Positions 59,875-64,000 of a stretch of DNA of 64,000 bases are shown piece by piece (position 1 is the stretch's first letter; each line of letters starts with the position of its first letter). The notes under the pieces were generated by a model. The model saw only the letters and a list, made by a program, of their open reading frames with translations. It was not told the DNA's origin and made no database searches. Where the stretch lies: contig CAWGCG010000003.1 in assembly GCA_963821025.1 (NCBI GenBank), positions 248,001-312,000 of the forward strand, read 5' to 3'. The DNA is from WHSW01 sp963821025. GTDB taxonomy: Bacteria; Actinomycetota; Thermoleophilia; Solirubrobacterales; 70-9. The translations under genes and the position numbers were made by a program.

Positions 59875-60609
59875 GTGGCGCGCGGTATCCGCAGGCTCAA
59901 GCGCGGAGGCCGGGGTCGCCGCCGCGCCCCGGGTCCCGAGACGCTGCGCGAGCTTCTCGATGCGCTTCCATTGACCCTGCGCCGCCAGGCGCTGACCCAC
60001 TCCTCGTGGGTCGAGCACCGCGCCGACTCCTACGGCCGCCTCGCCTTCCTCGGCGACAGCGTCCTCGGGCTGGCGCTGGCCGAGCATCTGTTTCGCCGCT
60101 ATCCACGCGCCGACATCGGCCGGCTGACCAAGATGCACGGTCAGGCCGTCAGCGGCCGCGCCTGCGCCGAGGTTGCCGAGGAGCTCGGGGTGCCGGAGCT
60201 GCTTCGCGAGGCGGCTCCTGAGCGAATCGAGGGCGGGATCGAGGTCGGGGCGTTGCTCGACTCAGAGCGCGCCCTGGCGTCGGTGTGCGAGGCGGTGATC
60301 GGCGCCTGTTATCTGCACCACGGGTTCGAGCCGACCGCGGCGGCGACCGTGGCCGCATTCGCCACCGAGCTCGAGATCGCCTCGGAGCGGTTGCTCGACT
60401 TCAAGTCCGCGCTGCAGGAGCGCCTCGCCCGAAACGGCGCCCGGGTGCGCTATGAGATCACCGGCGAGGCGGGACCACCGCACGACCGCGTGTTCGAGGT
60501 CAGCGCGAGCGTCAACGGCGCCGTCGTCGGCCAGGGCACTGGGCGCTCGAAGAAGGCCGCCGAGCAGGCGGCCGCCGAGCAAGTGCTCGACGGCTTCGTC
60601 GGTCAGTAG
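59875..60609 (+). CDS. rnc: RNase III family protein with degenerate catalytic site and intact dsRBD
   Basis: The 244-residue product has the RNase III fold (RRQALTHSSWVE, RLAFLGDSVLGLALAEHLF, EAVIGACYLHHGF) and a C-terminal dsRNA-binding domain (DFKSALQERLARNG ... GRSKKAAEQAAAEQVLDGF). Against the E. coli enzyme, E38, E41, E65 and D114 become G54, A57, I81 and S136; only D45 (D61) and E117 (E139) remain. The family sequence NERLEFLGD reads YGRLAFLGD. It may cleave weakly or only bind dsRNA. GTG 59875 follows acpP; smc is next, the standard rnc-smc-ftsY order. An N-terminal basic stretch of about 18 residues is extra. Confidence 0.85.
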   Translation: MARGIRRLKRGGRGRRRAPGPETLRELLDALPLTLRRQALTHSSWVEHRADSYGRLAFLGDSVLGLALAEHLFRRYPRADIGRLTKMHGQAVSGRACAEVAEELGVPELLREAAPERIEGGIEVGALLDSERALASVCEAVIGACYLHHGFEPTAAATVAAFATELEIASERLLDFKSALQERLARNGARVRYEITGEAGPPHDRVFEVSASVNGAVVGQGTGRSKKAAEQAAAEQVLDGFVGQ

Positions 60610-60650
60610 GTCTCCGATCACGTCCGAGCCGCGCGCCAGGGTTTGAAGAC

Positions 60651-62975
60651 TTGCATCTGAGCTCGATCACGATCAAGGGCTTCAAGTCCTTTCCCGAGCG
60701 CACCAAGCTCGAGTTCTCGCCCGGCGTCAGCGTGATCGTCGGCCCGAACGGCTGCGGCAAGTCGAACGTCACCGACGCCGTCCTCTGGGCGCTCGGCGAG
60801 CAGAGCCCGCTCAGTGTCCGGGGCCAGTCGATGCAGGACATGATCTACGCCGGCGGCGACGGCGTCGGCCCGAGCCGCTACGCCCAGGTCGAGGTGGTCC
60901 TGGACAACGAGGGCGGCGAAGGGGAGTTCTCGGAGATCTCGATCAGCCGACGGCTCGAGCGTGGCGGCGAGGCCGGCTACCGGCTCAACGGCGCCCGCGC
61001 GCGGCTGACCGACGTGGTCGAGGTGCTCGCCGACGCCAACCTCGGCCGCGAGATGCACTCGGTGATCAGCCAGGGCCGGGTCGAGGAGATCGTGCTCTCG
61101 GCCCCACGCGAGCGCCGGCTGTTGGTGGAGGAGGCCGCGGGGCTGGGCAAGCACCGCAAGCGCCGTCGCCGCGCCCAGCTGAAGCTCGAGCGCACTCAGG
61201 AGAACCTCGACCGCGCGCTCGACGTCGAGCGCGAGGCGCGCAGCCGGCTGCGCCCGCTGAAGCGCCAGGCGCAGGCCGCCGACATTCATGCACGGCTCGA
61301 GCGCGAGTCGGCTGAGCTGCTAGCCCGCCTGCTCGCCTCCGAGCTTCACGCGATCGAGGCCGATGCGGCCGAGGCCGGACGGGTCGCGGCCGAGGCGCGC
61401 GAGCTTCGCGACGGCCTCGACGCCGAGCTCGCGGCCTTGAACGCGCGCCGCGGCGCGATCGAGGAGCGGCTTGCCGAGCGCGATCGCGAGCGCACCGAGG
61501 CGTGGGGGCGGCTGACCGCGGTGCGCGCGGCCCACGAGCGGCTCACCGTTCGCGCCGAGGCCCTCGGCGCCCGGCGGGTCGAGCTCGCCGGGGCGCTCGA
61601 CCGCCGCCGCGCGGCCCTCGGGTCGCTGGCCGACGAGCTCGCCGGTGCGGTTGGCGCCGGCGCCCGCAACGACCCGGTCGCTGCCGGACTCGACCGGATC
61701 GGCGAGTCGCTGGCGGCCGCCGGCGAGGCGCTCGACGCCGCCCGGGCCGAGGGCGCGGACAGGGCGCGAACGGCGGCGCTGGCCGGCCTGCGCGAGGCGG
61801 CCGACCGCGCGGCGCAGGTGGCCCGTCGGCTCGAGGGCCTGCTCGGCAGTCGCCGCCAGGACTCACTCGCCGACCGGCTCGATCGCGACGCCGCAATCCT
61901 GGCCGCGCTCGAGTTGCTCTGCGAGGCCGCCGCCGACGCGCGCGACGGCGCCGGCGAGCGGACCGCGGCGCTCGAGCGCCGGATGCTGGGCGAGGGTGGG
62001 GCCGACGAGGTGACCGAGGCGCTGCGCGCCTGCTCACGCGAGGACGCCGAGTTGCAGGCGAAGCTGCGGGTCGCCGGCGAGGGCGTCACCGCCGGCGAGG
62101 TCCGGGTCGCACAGCTCGCCGACCGAAGTGCCGAGGCGGTGGGTGAGCTCGAGCGCGTGGCCGCGGTGCTCGGGCGCGAGCTCGCCGCCGCCGAGCGCCT
62201 GCTCGGCGAGCCGGAGCGCGATGAGATCGAGCTCAAGCTCGACCGCCTGGCGCGCCGGCGCGAGCAGCTCGGTCCGGTCAATCCGCTCGCCGAGCGCGAG
62301 TACGAGGAGGCGCTCGCCCACGTCGAGAGCCTCGAGGCCCAGCGCCACGACCTCGAGACCGCGCTGACCGAGCTAGGGGCGCTGATCGCCGAGACCGACC
62401 GCAAGATCAACGCCGCCTTCGAGCAGACCTTCGAAGCGACCCGGAGCAACTTCGAGGAGCTGGTCGAGCACCTGTTCCCGGGCGGACGCGGGCGCCTGCG
62501 CCTGATCGACGACTCACGCGGCCCGAAGCCGGTGCTCGGTGGCGCCGCGACCGAGGTGGAGGCCGAGGTCGATGACCAGGAGGCGGAGGACGAGTTCACC
62601 ACCCAGGGTGTGGAGATCGAGGTGACCCCGGCTGGCAAGGCGACCCGGCGGCTGTCGTTGCTGTCGGGCGGCGAGAAGGCGTTGGTGGCGCTCGCCTTCG
62701 TGTTCGCGGTCTTCCTCGCCAGACCCTCGCCCTTCTACATCCTCGACGAGGTCGAGGCGGCGCTCGACGATGCCAACATCGACCGCTTCTTGCAGCTGGT
62801 GCGGCGCTTCTCCGACCGCGCCCAGTTCATCATCGTCACCCATCAGAAGCGGACGATGGACGCCGCCGAGGTCCTCTACGGGGTCTCGATGGGAAAGGGC
62901 GGGGTGACCAAGGTCGTCTCGCGGCGCTTCGAGCTCGACCAGCCGGCACTGGCCGAGGCCTCAGAAGCCGCCTGA
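60651..62975 (+). CDS. smc: SMC-family chromosome condensation ATPase, short and without a recognisable hinge
   Basis: The head is canonical: MHLSSITIKGFKSFPERTKL, Walker A GPNGCGKS (31-38), VISQGRVEEIVLS, EEAAGLGKHRKRRRRAQLKL; and at the C-terminus LGPVNPLAEREYEEAL, LSGGEK from residue 671, Walker B FYILDEVEAALDD (about 695) and IVTHQKRTM. Between them lie only about 400 residues of coiled coil and helix; the 774-residue product is some 400 shorter than usual SMC and I find no hinge (GxxG-rich) domain. It starts at TTG 60651. scpA and scpB, its partners, are encoded at 23526-24844. ftsY is next. Confidence 0.9.
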   Translation: MHLSSITIKGFKSFPERTKLEFSPGVSVIVGPNGCGKSNVTDAVLWALGEQSPLSVRGQSMQDMIYAGGDGVGPSRYAQVEVVLDNEGGEGEFSEISISRRLERGGEAGYRLNGARARLTDVVEVLADANLGREMHSVISQGRVEEIVLSAPRERRLLVEEAAGLGKHRKRRRRAQLKLERTQENLDRALDVEREARSRLRPLKRQAQAADIHARLERESAELLARLLASELHAIEADAAEAGRVAAEARELRDGLDAELAALNARRGAIEERLAERDRERTEAWGRLTAVRAAHERLTVRAEALGARRVELAGALDRRRAALGSLADELAGAVGAGARNDPVAAGLDRIGESLAAAGEALDAARAEGADRARTAALAGLREAADRAAQVARRLEGLLGSRRQDSLADRLDRDAAILAALELLCEAAADARDGAGERTAALERRMLGEGGADEVTEALRACSREDAELQAKLRVAGEGVTAGEVRVAQLADRSAEAVGELERVAAVLGRELAAAERLLGEPERDEIELKLDRLARRREQLGPVNPLAEREYEEALAHVESLEAQRHDLETALTELGALIAETDRKINAAFEQTFEATRSNFEELVEHLFPGGRGRLRLIDDSRGPKPVLGGAATEVEAEVDDQEAEDEFTTQGVEIEVTPAGKATRRLSLLSGGEKALVALAFVFAVFLARPSPFYILDEVEAALDDANIDRFLQLVRRFSDRAQFIIVTHQKRTMDAAEVLYGVSMGKGGVTKVVSRRFELDQPALAEASEAA

Positions 62976-62992
62976 GTACGCTCCCGCCCCTG

Positions 62993-63991
62993 ATGGAGTG
63001 GGAGGCACTCATACGACTTCCCGACGGCTCCTCCGCTTCGCGTCCGGGGCCGTCGGGCTCGGAGGAGGGCGGGCCCGGTTCGAGCGGACGCTTGGCACGG
63101 CTGCGCGAGCGCCTCTCGAAGAGCCGCCGGGCGCTGCGGGCTGAGCTCTCGGCCAGCCTCTTCGACCGCCTCGATGCCGAGACCTGGGAGCGGCTCGAGG
63201 AGGCACTGATCGGGGCCGACCTCGGCGCCCGGGCGACCGCCGAGGTCGTCGGGCGCCTTGAGACCGAGGTCGAGTCGGGCGAGGTGGCGGGGCCCGAGGC
63301 GATCGAGGGGCGATTGGTCGAGCTTCTGGCCGAGCTCGCCGGCGATCGTCCCCCGCGGCTCGAGCTCGCCGAAGCGCCGGCGATGATCATGGTCGTCGGC
63401 GTCAACGGCACCGGCAAGACGACCACTATCGGCAAGCTCGCCGCGGTGCTCGGAGAGCGCTTCGGGCTGCGGGTGATCATCGCCGCCGCCGACACCTACC
63501 GCGCGGCAGCGATCGAGCAGCTCGAGACCTGGGCCGAGCGGGCAGGCAGCGAGTTGGTCCGCGGCAATCCCGGCGGCGATCCCGGCGCGGTCGTCTTCGA
63601 CGCGCTCGCCGCCGCCGAGGCACGTGCAGCCGACGTCGTCATCGTCGACACGGCGGGACGGCTGCACACCCATGGGGGACTGATGGAGGAGCTGGCCAAG
63701 GTCAACCGGGTTGCCGTCAATCGGCTCGGCCGGAGTCCCGACGAGACCCTGATCGTCATCGACGCGACCACGGGACAAAACGGCTTGCGCCAGGCGGGCG
63801 CCTTCGCCGAGACGGTCGACCTCTCGGGGATCGTGTTGACCAAGCTCGATGGGACCGCCAAGGGCGGGATCGCGCTGGCGATCGCGGGCGAGCTCGAGCT
63901 CCCGGTGAAGCTGATCGGCGTCGGCGAGGGGATCGACGACCTGCGCCCATTCGATGCGCGCGAGTTCGCCGGGGCCCTGATCGGGGACTGA
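62993..63991 (+). CDS. ftsY: FtsY, signal recognition particle receptor
   Basis: SRP-family GTPase that docks ribosomes for membrane insertion. The 332-residue product has a short charged N-terminal region, the N domain (LARLRERLSKSRRALRAEL), G1 GVNGTGKTTTIGKLA, AADTYRAAAIEQLETWA, DTAGRLHTHGGLMEEL, TKLDGTAKGGIAL and GVGEGIDDLRPFDAREF. The acidic A domain is only about 30 residues. TACGCT (62977-62982) is a possible -10 box, 10 nt before the ATG. It ends 9 nt before the window's last base. Confidence 0.95.
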   Translation: MEWEALIRLPDGSSASRPGPSGSEEGGPGSSGRLARLRERLSKSRRALRAELSASLFDRLDAETWERLEEALIGADLGARATAEVVGRLETEVESGEVAGPEAIEGRLVELLAELAGDRPPRLELAEAPAMIMVVGVNGTGKTTTIGKLAAVLGERFGLRVIIAAADTYRAAAIEQLETWAERAGSELVRGNPGGDPGAVVFDALAAAEARAADVVIVDTAGRLHTHGGLMEELAKVNRVAVNRLGRSPDETLIVIDATTGQNGLRQAGAFAETVDLSGIVLTKLDGTAKGGIALAIAGELELPVKLIGVGEGIDDLRPFDAREFAGALIGD

Positions 63992-64000
63992 GCCAGAGAT

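Overview
The window is very GC-rich, densely packed actinobacterial chromosome. Gene content and order point to the class Thermoleophilia (Solirubrobacterales-like): a mur/fts cluster in the order murD-ftsW-murG-murC-murB-ftsQ-ftsZ, split glycine decarboxylase genes, Ku with separate LigD-type polymerase and ligase, a short DivIVA-like protein next to coaD, and two small exported proteins with the SPALVVATIAL-type N-terminus that I associate with that class. The placement is inferred from the sequence; no database search was run. Starts are often GTG or TTG, genes overlap as ATGA/GTGA/TTGA, and many starts lie 6-10 nt behind a TANNNT hexamer, suggesting widespread leaderless mRNAs. I saw no tRNA, rRNA, CRISPR, prophage or insertion sequence, and no stretch over 300 bases without a gene.

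Layout. 1-7575: cell wall and division genes (partial murD to ftsZ), with a good promoter before ftsZ. 7596-13600: glycine cleavage (gcvT, gcvH, gcvPA, gcvPB) with two exported proteins of unknown function among them. 13641-17452 (minus): NHEJ operon of ligase, Ku, LigD-like polymerase and a methyltransferase. 17470-18917: fetAB-like transporter. 18929-22434 (minus): four overlapping genes for a secreted propeller, an M14 peptidase, an ECF sigma factor and a membrane-anchored propeller. 22505-25667: trpS, scpA, scpB and a pseudouridine synthase. 25664-32205: aromatic amino acid genes (aroH, a hisC-like aminotransferase, aroF, tyrA, aroA), with GNAT and M15 peptidase genes on the other strand. 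32184-37546: cupin, cmk, der, a DUF3352 protein, metK. 37551-44250: a bacterial PH protein, priA, def, fmt, rsmB, a zinc-ribbon protein, rpe. 44247-49600: an antiporter divergent from the ribD-ribE-ribBA-ribH operon. 49715-53430: rpmB, a fakA-like gene, a GST-like gene, DUF427 and RidA genes. 53458-63991: recG (frameshifted), rsmD, coaD, a SepIVA-like gene, a methyltransferase, DUF177, rpmF, plsX, acpP, rnc, smc, ftsY.

Most notable points. (1) aroF is preceded by a 29-codon reading frame ending in WFAYYWRFS and then by mutually exclusive inverted repeats, a likely ribosome-mediated attenuator. (2) The SMC protein has 774 residues and no recognisable hinge, although scpA and scpB are present. 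(3) The RNase III lacks four of the six conserved acidic active-site residues but keeps its dsRNA-binding domain. (4) An ECF sigma factor is translationally coupled to two beta-propeller proteins and a murein-type carboxypeptidase, a possible envelope-sensing system without a zinc anti-sigma factor. (5) recG carries a one-base insertion inside its Walker A motif. (6) The LigD-like polymerase, ribH and one methyltransferase lack a canonical start codon where the family N-terminus would begin.
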